From the NCBI GenBank assembly GCA_016192995.1, contig JACPTB010000001.1, positions 1 to 64,000 on the forward strand: 64,000 nt of DNA. Reading direction: 5' to 3'. Both the position numbers and the translations under genes were made by a program. This DNA is from Candidatus Woesearchaeota archaeon (GTDB taxonomy: Archaea > Nanobdellota > Nanobdellia > Woesearchaeales > DSVV01). The notes under the pieces are model-generated. The model was not told where the DNA came from and did no database searches. It saw only the letters and a list, made by a program, of their open reading frames with translations. This document shows, piece by piece, positions 17,110 to 25,651 of this stretch; within the stretch, counting starts at the first letter, position 1, and each line of letters begins with the position of its first letter.

Positions 17110-18654
17110 TTAATAAAACGAAATCTCTTCTTTATCAGGTAAAATATTATATGCATAATATTTTGTTGTTCCTATTTTTGTAAAACAACAGGCCTGGTTT
17201 TTCTTTTCATCACTATCGGGAATAACACACTTATTATTAGTAAACCATTTCAAGTCCTTCTTTTCTTCAGTAGGTGTATCTAGTGGGCATTTAACAGGTA
17301 AAAAACAGCTTTCAGTACTAGGTTCACATGCATCTGCTTTACCATCGTACTTAAATCCGGTTGGACACCATGCTCCATTATCACAAACTAGTTCTTTTCC
17401 ATCAATTATTGCTGTTTTTCCTTCTCCATAAAACTGTCCATTAAATGCACATCCGGGCTGACAAGTTCCTGGTGCTGTTTTTCCATCTGATTTACAAAGG
17501 GTATTTTGTTTTAATTTTTTATCTTGATCTTTAATGAATTTAGGACATTTCATCTCCACCATCGGACATCCCTGTTTACAACACAATTTATTAGTATAGA
17601 TATCACATGTTCCAGCAACAGAATTCTTAACATCTTTGAATGAAGCTAAACAACTAAATCCTTCTTTACATGGACTATTTGATGAACATGGACTATTTGA
17701 TGAAAGATAACAACTGTAATCACCATAACATATTTCTTTTAAATCTGGTGTTACATCATCTGGAGCATATCCTTTTCCGGTAAGATATTTCAACACTTTA
17801 TTATTACCAGTACATTTTCTATCTAACCCTTTATCACCTTTATGGCAAACTTGTACATTCATCCCTGCATCCCATGTTCCAACATTGGCATCTTTATTGC
17901 CTGACATGGTAAATATAATGTGTTCATTTGACTTACATTGCAAGGCAGGCGTAGCACTTTCACTTGCTGTAACTTGTAAATTTTTAGAATATGTTTCTGC
18001 GCAATTATTCTTGCCGTCAGTTACTTCAAGGGTAATTTTATGATCTCCGGTAAGGGAAAAACTGTAATCAAACTTGCATTGAGTGCTGATCTTAGTGCTT
18101 CCATCCTTCCATGTACAAGTAACTTTATCATTATTTTTATCGTTCTCATTAGCAGTAAAGCTGATCTTTTTATTGGGTTCAGCAGAACTTGGATTATAGC
18201 TTATTGAGCCAGTTGGACAGTCATTTGTTGAAACAAATAATGATTCGCATTTCTTAGTTTGTTCATTGCATTTAAATAATATCACACATCCGCCACAAGC
18301 ATCTTTTAGCTTTTCACAGGTGTAAGGTTCTTTGTTTTTATTACATACAGAATAAGCAGGTCCACATTGAGGTTGAACTATTCCAGCTGCTTTATCACAA
18401 CCCTGCGCTCCTTTAGCACAAGCTGCAGCGTTTGCTCCGCTGCCTTTTACTGGTATTTTCTTGTCACACTCAACACAGCGCATATCTAAGCCATTGGGAT
18501 CTAAATTATAACATAAAAAAGAAGCGCAATCGGTATGTTGTTTGCAGGCTTCTCCATTTGCTTTTCCGGCTCCATAATGAAATATTGAATGATGGCTGTA
18601 AACAATAGGAAGAAGAAAGATACCTACTATAAGATAGATAATAATCTTATTCAT
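17110..18654 (-). CDS. Secreted Cys-rich protein with PKD-like domain (intact copy)
   Basis: 514 residues from the ATG at 18654, chosen because it begins a clear signal peptide (MNKIIIYLIVGIFLLPIVYS) and has GAGGTT 6 bp upstream. A 40-residue extension of the frame overlaps the neighbouring gene and is not used. The mature protein has Cys-rich knots (about residues 25-125), a PKD-like beta domain (about 145-230, SISYNPSSAEPNKKISFTAN), then further Cys-rich modules to the end. Probably a disulphide-rich extracellular binding protein. Paralogous to the fragment at 5962 and the frameshifted copy at 10507. Function unknown. Confidence 0.75.
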   Translation of the reverse strand: MNKIIIYLIVGIFLLPIVYSHHSIFHYGAGKANGEACKQHTDCASFLCYNLDPNGLDMRCVECDKKIPVKGSGANAAACAKGAQGCDKAAGIVQPQCGPAYSVCNKNKEPYTCEKLKDACGGCVILFKCNEQTKKCESLFVSTNDCPTGSISYNPSSAEPNKKISFTANENDKNNDKVTCTWKDGSTKISTQCKFDYSFSLTGDHKITLEVTDGKNNCAETYSKNLQVTASESATPALQCKSNEHIIFTMSGNKDANVGTWDAGMNVQVCHKGDKGLDRKCTGNNKVLKYLTGKGYAPDDVTPDLKEICYGDYSCYLSSNSPCSSNSPCKEGFSCLASFKDVKNSVAGTCDIYTNKLCCKQGCPMVEMKCPKFIKDQDKKLKQNTLCKSDGKTAPGTCQPGCAFNGQFYGEGKTAIIDGKELVCDNGAWCPTGFKYDGKADACEPSTESCFLPVKCPLDTPTEEKKDLKWFTNNKCVIPDSDEKKNQACCFTKIGTTKYYAYNILPDKEEISFY

Positions 18655-18689
18655 AATAACCTCTTTTTTACCTTTTAGAGATAAAAGTG

Positions 18690-18697
18690 TATATAAA
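18690..18697 (-). promoter_or_regulatory. TATA box of Cys-rich protein gene
   Basis: Minus-strand TTTATATA with its centre 39 bp from the ATG at 18654. This predicts a 13-nt leader that contains the GAGGTT ribosome-binding site. The box lies just inside the 3' flank of the upstream gene. Confidence 0.5.
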
Positions 18698-18715
18698 TGT
18701 TTTGGGGAAATTACT

Positions 18716-19393
18716 TTATAACAAGCATTCAAGTTTCTTGACTTCTTCAATATCAACATCATATCTCTTTTCAATAAACACTCCTTTAAAACTATCGATA
18801 AATTCCTTCTTTTTTAATAGATTAAGAAGCGTCATTATATGTTTCTTAATATTATCTTTGTTACCTCTCCAGATTATTTTGTTAATCATTTTTATATCAA
18901 GATGTTGAGCAATCGCTACAATATCTCGATAATCAGTCAATCTTCCTGCATGGAGTTTTAATATGATCAACAGTTCTCTATTAGGAACGCACACTTCAGC
19001 TTCCTGTTCAATACCAATAATTTTTCTTTTCCGACAATGTTGAAAAAGTTCATCAAAACTAAATGAGCCATGAGTAGTTCTTGAACCAACACCATCAATA
19101 AGCAAGTCAACACTTACCGGTAATTCACCTTTAGTTTCATATCTGATAAATTCAGAGGCATATACATGATCTAAATCTTTCGCAATGGTTTTTACAAACT
19201 GATTTCTTTTAAGAATAGTTTCAAATAATTCTTTGTCTTCGTTCTTAATAACAAGATCAATATCTACTGAAAATCTATGTTTATAAGCGCTTACAGCATA
19301 GCCACCAACAACTATGAATAATAAATTCTGTTCATTGCATGCATGAAGTATGGCAAAAATAGCATTCTCCCGTTTTACAAATTGTTCAAGCAT
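18716..19393 (-). CDS. Nucleotidyltransferase, AbiEii-like (toxin-antitoxin type)
   Basis: 225 residues. The N-terminal fold shows VVGGYAVSAYKHRFSVDIDL, the GG...R.S.DiD signature of AbiEii/DUF1814-type nucleotidyltransferases. It overlaps the upstream HTH gene by 8 bp, an arrangement typical of AbiE-like toxin-antitoxin or phage-defence pairs. It is the third type of toxin-antitoxin module in the island and lies upstream of the intact Cys-rich gene. Toxin activity is inferred from family and context. Confidence 0.75.
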   Translation of the reverse strand: MLEQFVKRENAIFAILHACNEQNLLFIVVGGYAVSAYKHRFSVDIDLVIKNEDKELFETILKRNQFVKTIAKDLDHVYASEFIRYETKGELPVSVDLLIDGVGSRTTHGSFSFDELFQHCRKRKIIGIEQEAEVCVPNRELLIILKLHAGRLTDYRDIVAIAQHLDIKMINKIIWRGNKDNIKKHIMTLLNLLKKKEFIDSFKGVFIEKRYDVDIEEVKKLECLL

Positions 19394-20030
19394 TAGTAAT
19401 GACCTCTTTGTATTTTATCCCTAATCTTTTTTGATGCATTTCTTGAATCATTTCTAATGCTGGTTGAAAATTATATTGATTTTCTTTCATGAACTGTATG
19501 GTTTCTGATAAGCTATCAACGGGAATTCCTTCATAAAACTCTTTTTTCAACGAATCATCATAATCAACAACATAAAAAATACCTTTTTTTTTGCGGGTTG
19601 ATAAACCTAATTTTTTACAGTACCATTCAAATAACAATCTTTCTTTAGCATCCACTTTAATAAAGATAGGGTAATAATGCTTATAACGGCCAATGTTATA
19701 CCCCCCTTTAGTCCATACAAAAACTGCATCACTCTTGGTAAAACAATAAGAAATTCCGAATAATGATAATACTTCATAGTGAAATTGAATCTTTTTTGAT
19801 AAAACACTTTGTATAAATTCATTGAATTTGATATAGACTTGACTCCTTTCTTGTAAATAAACGTTCATTCTGGTCAATTTTACCATGTCCGCTTCTTCTA
19901 AGGCTTTTATCCATTTATACGTCCAACCGTAACTTAATCCTATTCGTTTAGAGATAGCATTAATAGAATCTCGAGGCTTAATACTTACAATTATCTTCAC
20001 AATATAAGGATTAATCATATTTATTTCCAT
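19386..20030 (-). CDS. Winged-helix protein (AbiEi-like partner)
   Basis: Begins with a DNA-binding domain (INAISKRIGLSYGWTYKW, then a wing), followed by a C-terminal domain of unknown fold. Of three possible Met starts, 20030 lies 27 bp from a TATA-like box (20053-20062) and is preferred as a leaderless start. A perfect 18-bp palindrome lies between box and start, which fits autorepression by this protein. Partner of the AbiEii-like gene. Confidence 0.7.
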   Translation of the reverse strand: MEINMINPYIVKIIVSIKPRDSINAISKRIGLSYGWTYKWIKALEEADMVKLTRMNVYLQERSQVYIKFNEFIQSVLSKKIQFHYEVLSLFGISYCFTKSDAVFVWTKGGYNIGRYKHYYPIFIKVDAKERLLFEWYCKKLGLSTRKKKGIFYVVDYDDSLKKEFYEGIPVDSLSETIQFMKENQYNFQPALEMIQEMHQKRLGIKYKEVITNA

Positions 20031-20032
20031 AG

Positions 20033-20050
20033 TTATCATTATAATGATAA
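20033..20050. promoter_or_regulatory. 18-bp palindromic operator
   Basis: TTATCATTATAATGATAA is a perfect palindrome lying 3 bp upstream of the leaderless start and directly after the TATA-like box (20053-20062, minus strand). Probably bound by the HTH protein encoded next to it. Confidence 0.6.
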
Positions 20051-20131
20051 GTTATATTTAAATGTTTTGGGAGGTTGTAGGTAATAAGTAAAAACCAGTT
20101 TGAGGTTGATTTTTAGGGATCTCTACTAGAT

Positions 20132-21244
20132 CTATATCACTTTTTCAAATATGAGTTTAGAAGACTTTTTTAGTTTTTCAATTTTAGCAAAGTCTAGTTC
20201 AACCCCTAATCCAGATTTATCCGTAGATTTTCTAACACCATTCTCAAAGGTTGGCCTATATTTGTAAATATCTGGCATTTGTAAATCGTAATCCAGATCA
20301 GTTAAAATAACATTTTTTGTTGATTGTGCAAAATGGATTCCAGCAGCTATTCCGATTGCAGATTCAAACATACAGCCAACCATTACTTTCAACCCATGTT
20401 TTTCGCATTCTTTCGCTATAACTTTAGCCGGCCATATTCCTCCTGTTTTTTGGAGTTTGATGTTTATTCCATTTGCACATTGTTTTTTTATGATTGTTTT
20501 AACATCTTCAAGATTTACAGCTGATTCATCAGCAAATATTGGAATATCAACATTGTCAGTAACTTCTTTCATTAAATCCCATTGTTTTGCAGGTACTGGT
20601 TCTTCAATAAGTATGATGTCTTGGAGAATGTCTTTAAGCTGATTTAGTATCCTTATAGCTTCTTCACTTGTTTTGTACGCTTGGTTACAATCAAGAACAT
20701 AAGAAATTTTTCTTTTCATTTGGTCAACTTTTTCTTTTATTAGCTGACATCTCTCAATATCATCCTTTCCCATAAGTTTTATTTTAATGACTTTAAGATG
20801 AGGATAAGCTCTAAGAATTTTTTCCACATCTAATTGAGTTTCTTTTGGATTTTTGCCAAAGACAGTTATACCATTTAGAGGAGCGTTTACTTTTTTGGAA
20901 TATAGATTGGAGATTTTAGAATTTTCTTGCTTTCCCCATAAATCGTGAAGAGCGAAGTCAATAGCCGCTCGAGCAGTTGGCGAACCTGCTGGCAACTTCT
21001 TATGAGTTTCTTGAATTGTCTTCAGATTTATCTTTTCTGGAAGCAGGGAAGCATTTTCTTGTAGATACTTAAAAACCGATTCTTGGGTGTCCTTTGTAAT
21101 AAATGGATCAGGAACAGCTTCGCCATAACCAATTAAATTATCTTGTTTAATCAAAAGTAAGTCACCACCATTATGGTGAAATGTTTTCCATGCTATCCTA
21201 ACTGGCTCTTCAAATTTGAAGTTTAATGTATATGCTTCTATCAT
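20132..21244 (-). CDS. Enolase-superfamily dipeptide epimerase-like protein
   Basis: 370 residues with the muconate-lactonising/dipeptide-epimerase layout: an N-terminal capping domain, a barrel Lys in KVIKIKLMGKD, metal ligands in DCNQAY, LIEEPV and IFADES, and a second Lys in INIKLQKTGG. The C-terminal MVGCMFESAIG loop is also typical. The family interconverts L-Ala-D-Glu and L-Ala-L-Glu, mainly when recycling bacterial peptidoglycan peptides; other epimerase specificities occur. In an archaeon without murein it could act on peptides taken from bacteria. It overlaps the upstream gene by 4 bp. Confidence 0.85.
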   Translation of the reverse strand: MIEAYTLNFKFEEPVRIAWKTFHHNGGDLLLIKQDNLIGYGEAVPDPFITKDTQESVFKYLQENASLLPEKINLKTIQETHKKLPAGSPTARAAIDFALHDLWGKQENSKISNLYSKKVNAPLNGITVFGKNPKETQLDVEKILRAYPHLKVIKIKLMGKDDIERCQLIKEKVDQMKRKISYVLDCNQAYKTSEEAIRILNQLKDILQDIILIEEPVPAKQWDLMKEVTDNVDIPIFADESAVNLEDVKTIIKKQCANGINIKLQKTGGIWPAKVIAKECEKHGLKVMVGCMFESAIGIAAGIHFAQSTKNVILTDLDYDLQMPDIYKYRPTFENGVRKSTDKSGLGVELDFAKIEKLKKSSKLIFEKVI

Positions 21245-22584
21245 TTGATCATAAACTCCATTTTGTAATTTTTTAACATTTTTACTGTTAAAGTATGATT
21301 TGGCTTTTCTCCAGATAAATTGTTAATTGTCTGTAATGACACATCAATTGTTTTGGAAAAATTGAGTTTAGAAAATTGTTCAATATATTTTTTATCCAAT
21401 CCTCCCTCTAAGAAAACTTGAGAACCAGATTTAAGTATACCATCTTCATTGAATGCTATAAAAACGCCCAGATCCAATAGGTTAGTTGCTCTTTTTCGTA
21501 AAATCTCACTTTTTTCATTTTCTCCAATCTGTTCAAAAATCAAACAAAGCTTATCTCTAAATTCCTTTAGATATTCAACTTGGTTTAATCCACCTAATAC
21601 ATCAATGCCAGCTAATGCCCAAATATTATAAAATGTAATGAAAAGAGTTTCATTTAGGTTTTTCTTCTCCACTTCTTTGATAATATCATTGACCTCAACA
21701 CAGTACTTTTTAGTGCCAAAATGCGGACAATTTTTATCAAGGCAATTTCCCTCAAGATAAATTAATGCTCCATTCTCTCTTTTTTCTAATGGAAATTCAA
21801 TCCCACATTTGCACGAACCATAATAAAAGTAGGTTGAAGATAAGACGCCATAGGAATCTTTGAAGTGTTTCTCAAGAAGATTCCGTAATTTCTTATTGGC
21901 TAATAGATTTTCTCTTTTGACTTCTAAATCCTCAAGAGGTAAAATTGTAAGTGGAGTGGTCTTAAAATCATTGAAAAGATGAGGCCAAAGTTGACCACTA
22001 AACCAGTTGCATTGTTCATTAAAAGTTTCTCCTCTTTCGACCATTTGTTTTGCATATTTGATAAATAACGATACCTTATCTTGATTGACGAATTTAAACA
22101 TGGGTGCATTTTTTTGTAATTTGTAAAAAGTGCGTAAGAAACTTTCCATCTCTTGTTCTGTAATCTTCTCTGCTTTGTTGAGTGTTATTTTGCTGCGTCC
22201 TCTTAAAGTGTACCGAGAAAGTTTTATGTTTTTCTCACCCATACATGAAAGATCAACTGAACCTGGTCTTGTTGAGTTTTTGAATGTAATACGGCTGCAT
22301 GGAGTAGAAATAACACTTTCATTTCCATTAAGAAGATTGGGAAGATTAACAAGGATGTTTTCTCCAAGACCAAATGATTCTTCCCATTGTAAAAAAGCCA
22401 TGTGAGAACCAGTGGAAATTCTATGGACATTCTTCTGTTTAAAATTCTTGCAGAATACTTTGTATGCTTCTAGGTCAAGAGGCAAGAATTCTCTTTCTTT
22501 TAAGAGATGCTCATTAACATATTCAAGCAAAGTTTTATTCTTGAATTCCTCTTTCAGTTTCATTAATTCTGGAAATTTGTCCAT
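21241..22584 (-). CDS. Unknown protein with Cys-cluster, epimerase operon
   Basis: 447 residues, no signal peptide, no family recognised. Notable features are a N-terminal segment with STGSHMAFLQW, a central CxC...C...C cluster (SCKCGIEF, then NCLDKNCPHFG) that could bind zinc, and a mixed alpha/beta remainder. It is translationally coupled (ATGA) to the epimerase, so the two probably act in one pathway on a peptide or amino-acid substrate. An inverted-repeat element sits 31 bp upstream of its start and may have altered the promoter. Confidence 0.6.
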   Translation of the reverse strand: MDKFPELMKLKEEFKNKTLLEYVNEHLLKEREFLPLDLEAYKVFCKNFKQKNVHRISTGSHMAFLQWEESFGLGENILVNLPNLLNGNESVISTPCSRITFKNSTRPGSVDLSCMGEKNIKLSRYTLRGRSKITLNKAEKITEQEMESFLRTFYKLQKNAPMFKFVNQDKVSLFIKYAKQMVERGETFNEQCNWFSGQLWPHLFNDFKTTPLTILPLEDLEVKRENLLANKKLRNLLEKHFKDSYGVLSSTYFYYGSCKCGIEFPLEKRENGALIYLEGNCLDKNCPHFGTKKYCVEVNDIIKEVEKKNLNETLFITFYNIWALAGIDVLGGLNQVEYLKEFRDKLCLIFEQIGENEKSEILRKRATNLLDLGVFIAFNEDGILKSGSQVFLEGGLDKKYIEQFSKLNFSKTIDVSLQTINNLSGEKPNHTLTVKMLKNYKMEFMIK

Positions 22585-22615
22585 AGTATGGAGTCTATAA
22601 AATTATAAGATTATT

Positions 22616-22776
22616 GAGAACTTTGCAAAATTATGGTTACTGCCGATTTTGTGAGCATTTTCGAAATGTATATCCGGCAATTTTCGAGGTTCCAGAGAGA
22701 AAATTGCTTTGTTAAAGATATATCTCCATGCGAACTGGCAGTAACCCGAGCTTTGCGAGTATTTTGCAAAGTTCTC
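22616..22776. mobile_element. MITE-like element, family A copy 1 (161 bp)
   Basis: 161 bp bounded by perfect 16-bp inverted ends GAGAACTTTGCAAAAT, with a further inner inverted pair (GGTTACTGCC/GGCAGTAACC) and a central hairpin CAATTTTC/GAAAATTG. The flanks carry a 4-bp direct repeat TATT (22612-22615 and 22777-22780). About 90% identical, without gaps, to the copy at 46641-46801 in the opposite orientation. No transposase inside, so movement would need one encoded elsewhere. Confidence 0.85.
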
Positions 22777-24023
22777 TATTCCAATAACCATTTGAATACG
22801 GGCAATACTTTTATTTTCTTTTTCTTTCTCGTTATTTCTTCTGTTTGTTCATAAGTTAAAATAACACCTTCTTTAAGTTTAAAACTATCCATCACTTCAA
22901 GAAGCCCAGTTATTTCTCTTTCTTTGTTTTCTTCATGCAGTTCATAGCAAACTTGGATTGCTTCTGTAATTTTCACCCCCTCTTTTATTATAAAATCACA
23001 TTCTTTTTTAGATGAATAGTAATACATTTCTTTTTTTCTTCGTTTTAATTCTATAAATACAAGATTTTCAAGAAGTCTCCCAAGGTCATTGGATATTCTA
23101 AACCCTAAATTGACTGCTAATCCATTATCAATAAGATAAACTTTTTTATTTGCATACATCTGCTTTTTTAACGCATAATCAAATTTTCTTGTCAAAAAAA
23201 TGAGAAAGCAGTTTTCAAAGTAATTAAAATAATCCTTTACTGTAGTAGAACTTCCTAAATGTAATGTATTTTTTATGGAGTTAAAACTAATTTCCTTTGA
23301 AATATTGTTGGCTATTAAATACGTTAGTTCTTTCAACACATTCTCATAAGATAAATTATATCTTACAATTATATCTCTATAAAGAATGCTATCATATAAT
23401 GTTTTAAGATATTCAATATCGTTAGTTTTTAGATATTCTGGTAGTCCGCCTTTAATAAGATATTCTTCAAAATATTTTATTAATCTAATCTTTTTTTTAG
23501 TTATATACATATCATTTTTCTCTGCTATCACTCCTTTAAATCCTAGAAATTCTTTAAAAGAAAAAGGATAGAGGTTAATTTCAATATACCGCCCTGTTAA
23601 ATGAGTGCCTAATTCTTTGCTGAGCATGGAAGCATTAGAACCAGTAACAAATACTTTCTTTTGTTCATCATGTAATCTTCTGACAAATCTCTCCCATCCT
23701 TTGATATTTTGTATTTCATCAAAATAGAAAAAATTCTTCTCGCCAAATAATTCTATGAATACTTCATACAATACTTGGCAATCTTCCAGTTTGAAATTAA
23801 CAAGTCTTTCATCATCAAAATTCAAGTAATAACCAGGATATTTTTCCTGTATTTGGTACAAAAGTGTAGATTTCCCAACTCTCCTTATCCCTGATATAAC
23901 TATAACAAATGGAGTTTTAATATAAAACCCTATTTTTTTAAATATATCTCTTTCTACAAGGGTACTATCATGCTTTGACTTTTGCTGGCTGATGATTATT
24001 TCTTTAAGCTCTGTTTTATTCAT
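22776..24023 (-). CDS. AAA-type ATPase with DUF4143 domain
   Basis: 415 residues: Walker A (GIRRVGKSTLL, near residue 45), Walker B (FFYFDEIQNIKGW), sensor Asn/Ser in VTGSNASML and the family's TGRYIEINLYPFSFKEFL. The C-terminal half is DUF4143-like with a nuclease-like ECDFIIKEG...EAIQVCYEL segment. Such ATPases are abundant and variable in archaea, with no settled role. A palindrome (24054-24074) precedes its TATA box (24045-24052), and the ATG lies 26 bp from the box. The stop codon TAG uses the last base of the neighbouring MITE; without the insertion it would be TAA. Confidence 0.85.
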   Translation of the reverse strand: MNKTELKEIIISQQKSKHDSTLVERDIFKKIGFYIKTPFVIVISGIRRVGKSTLLYQIQEKYPGYYLNFDDERLVNFKLEDCQVLYEVFIELFGEKNFFYFDEIQNIKGWERFVRRLHDEQKKVFVTGSNASMLSKELGTHLTGRYIEINLYPFSFKEFLGFKGVIAEKNDMYITKKKIRLIKYFEEYLIKGGLPEYLKTNDIEYLKTLYDSILYRDIIVRYNLSYENVLKELTYLIANNISKEISFNSIKNTLHLGSSTTVKDYFNYFENCFLIFLTRKFDYALKKQMYANKKVYLIDNGLAVNLGFRISNDLGRLLENLVFIELKRRKKEMYYYSSKKECDFIIKEGVKITEAIQVCYELHEENKEREITGLLEVMDSFKLKEGVILTYEQTEEITRKKKKIKVLPVFKWLLE

Positions 24024-24044
24024 GCCCTTATTAACCTCAGCTTA

Positions 24045-24074
24045 TTTATAAATATTCCCATTATTAATGGAAAT
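24045..24074 (-). promoter_or_regulatory. TATA box and upstream palindrome of the ATPase gene
   Basis: TTTATAAA (24045-24052) is centred 26 bp from the ATG at 24023. Just upstream, TTCCATTAATAATGGGAA is a near-perfect palindrome overlapping the BRE region, a plausible repressor site. Confidence 0.5.
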
Positions 24075-24106
24075 TATTGATACAAAATCTCCATTAGTAA
24101 TAGATA

Positions 24107-24252
24107 TGTTAAAACTTACCTCTGGTGTTTTAACAGTGGGAACTACCATACAATCATTCAAGGTAGTAAGTTTCTAACATGCTCAAGAACCACTCAACAG
24201 AAAGTCGTCGGAACTTCGTTCATGCCATCCTATCTTTGACCGTGGTTCTTGA
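24107..24252. repeat. Two adjacent inverted-repeat structures
   Basis: The first is TGTTAAAACTTAC (24107-24119) with GTAAGTTTCTAACA (24166-24179). The second is TCAAGAACCAC (24183-24193) with GTGGTTCTTGA (24242-24252), perfect over 11 bp. Each spans about 70 bp. They could be tiny mobile-element remnants or a structured leader; no coding signal is present in this 270-bp gap. Confidence 0.45.
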
Positions 24253-24314
24253 CATCTCCTGGAGTGGTTTTAGCAGTTAATTTTTACCCGGGATTCCCGG
24301 TAAAAATAGCAATA

Positions 24315-24322
24315 TTTATAAA
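24315..24322 (+). promoter_or_regulatory. TATA box of GHKL ATPase gene
   Basis: TTTATAAA with its centre 27 bp before the ATG at 24345. It is flanked by two copies of TTCCCGGTA (about 24293 and 24333); the first is part of an imperfect palindrome, TTACCCGGGATTCCCGGTAA (24283-24302). These may be operator sites. Confidence 0.55.
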
Positions 24323-24344
24323 TATTGAACAATTCCCGGTAGAT

Positions 24345-25310
24345 ATGAAAATACACTTGCCGAATAGCGCATTTTTAGGAAATATTGATCCTTTTCTAAA
24401 GAAGATATCTCTCTTGGAGCCAAACAAATTGGAAATTACTGCTAATAAAAAATGGATTTCAATACATCCTGTTGTGTTATGCATGGTTGCAGCGTTAGGC
24501 ATGAATATTAAACCCTCAAAAATTGCGTGTGAAAAATTAGAAGCGAAATCCAAGCATTATTTGCAAAGAATGGGTTTATTTAGATTATTAAACCTTGGGG
24601 TTGATCATAACATTGTAGAGCATGAACCTGCAGGAAGATTTATACCTTTAACTAAAATAACTAATTCAGATGAATTAACAACATTTATTACTGAGATGGT
24701 GCCATTGCTTCATCTTGATCCAGCTAAATCAGATTCAATTAAATATGTTGTAAGCGAACTGGTTAGAAATGTTATTGAACATTCTCAATCAAAGGAAGGC
24801 GCTCTTGTATCTGCGCAGTACTATAAAAAAAGCAATACTATTCGATTAGGAATTGTAGATACTGGTGTAGGAATCAAGAAAACCATCAATAATGCTTATC
24901 CTGCAGAAACTCATATTGAAGCAATAAAATTAGCATTAACACCTGGTATTACTGGTACTACTCAACGAATTGGTGGAACTGAGTACAATGCTGGTGCAGG
25001 TTTATTTTTTATTAAATCTATTGCTCAAATAAATAGGGAGTTTTTTATGATATACAGTGGAAATGCTATGTACAAATTATTAAAAAGCAGCTCTGATAAA
25101 ACACGTATTATACTCCACAGCGATCCGTTTTTAGACCGACATTCAAAAGGAGAGGATTACCCTTGTTGGCATGGGACTGTTGTTGGTGTAGATATATCAT
25201 TAAGTAAAACTGAGGAATTTTCAACTCTTTTAGATCTTATTAGAGACGTATATATTAAAACAATTAAAGAAAGAAGAAAAGAACAATATAGGAAACCGAG
25301 GTTTATATGA
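24345..25310 (+). CDS. GHKL-type ATPase (HATPase) paired with DUF4325
   Basis: 321 residues from the leaderless ATG at 24345; the frame extends upstream to 24249 but across the promoter. The C-terminal half has the GHKL ATP-binding Bergerat motifs: N-box SELVRNVIEHSQ (near residue 137), G1 box IVDTGVGI, and G2-like GGTEYNAGAGLFFIKSI. There is no phospho-acceptor His domain, so it is not a classic sensor kinase. It more closely resembles anti-sigma-type kinases and STAS-coupled ATPases. It overlaps the DUF4325 gene by 4 bp, a pairing known in bacteria and archaea. Role unknown, probably a partner-switching regulator. Confidence 0.8.
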   Translation: MKIHLPNSAFLGNIDPFLKKISLLEPNKLEITANKKWISIHPVVLCMVAALGMNIKPSKIACEKLEAKSKHYLQRMGLFRLLNLGVDHNIVEHEPAGRFIPLTKITNSDELTTFITEMVPLLHLDPAKSDSIKYVVSELVRNVIEHSQSKEGALVSAQYYKKSNTIRLGIVDTGVGIKKTINNAYPAETHIEAIKLALTPGITGTTQRIGGTEYNAGAGLFFIKSIAQINREFFMIYSGNAMYKLLKSSSDKTRIILHSDPFLDRHSKGEDYPCWHGTVVGVDISLSKTEEFSTLLDLIRDVYIKTIKERRKEQYRKPRFI

Positions 25311-25597
25311 TTGAAATAAAAATGTTAAAATTAGTTGGTTCTTTTGCAGAAAATAAAGATATTGCAAGAGATATCAGGCTTAACACCATCATACCTGCGT
25401 TGCAAAAGAATAAAGAAATTATACTCAACTTTGATGGAATAGAAGCTGTAACACAATCATTTATTCATGCATTAATTAGTGATTTAATTCGAAAACATGG
25501 TTCTAGGGTATTGGATAGTATTTCTTTTAAAAAGTGTAATGAATCTGTTAAAAAAATAATAAGTATTGTTATTGATTATATGCAGGAAAGTGACTGA
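25307..25597 (+). CDS. DUF4325 STAS-like protein
   Basis: 96 residues matching the STAS-like DUF4325 plan: KEIILNFDGIEAVTQSFIHA, the strand-helix turn with the Ser in the position typical of these domains, then a C-terminal helix. Coupled by ATGA to the GHKL ATPase. It may be the phosphorylation or binding target of that ATPase. Confidence 0.75.
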   Translation: MIEIKMLKLVGSFAENKDIARDIRLNTIIPALQKNKEIILNFDGIEAVTQSFIHALISDLIRKHGSRVLDSISFKKCNESVKKIISIVIDYMQESD

Positions 25598-25651
25598 ATA
25601 TTTTTATTAAATGTTTGAAAATATAGACTTAGAACTGTTAAAGTTACATGA

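Noticed and set aside
18655-18774. 40-residue extension of the intact Cys-rich protein
   Set aside because: It precedes the signal peptide and overlaps the nucleotidyltransferase gene; the ATG at 18654 has a ribosome-binding site.
22603-22791. 62-codon frame on the minus strand, similar to a frame at 46620-46844
   Set aside because: Both lie inside the 161-bp inverted-repeat element. The shared residues follow from DNA identity, and most base differences change the amino acid, so there is no sign of coding selection.
24249-24344. N-terminal extension of the GHKL ATPase
   Set aside because: It runs through the TATA box and palindromic sites. The ATG at 24345 fits a leaderless start.
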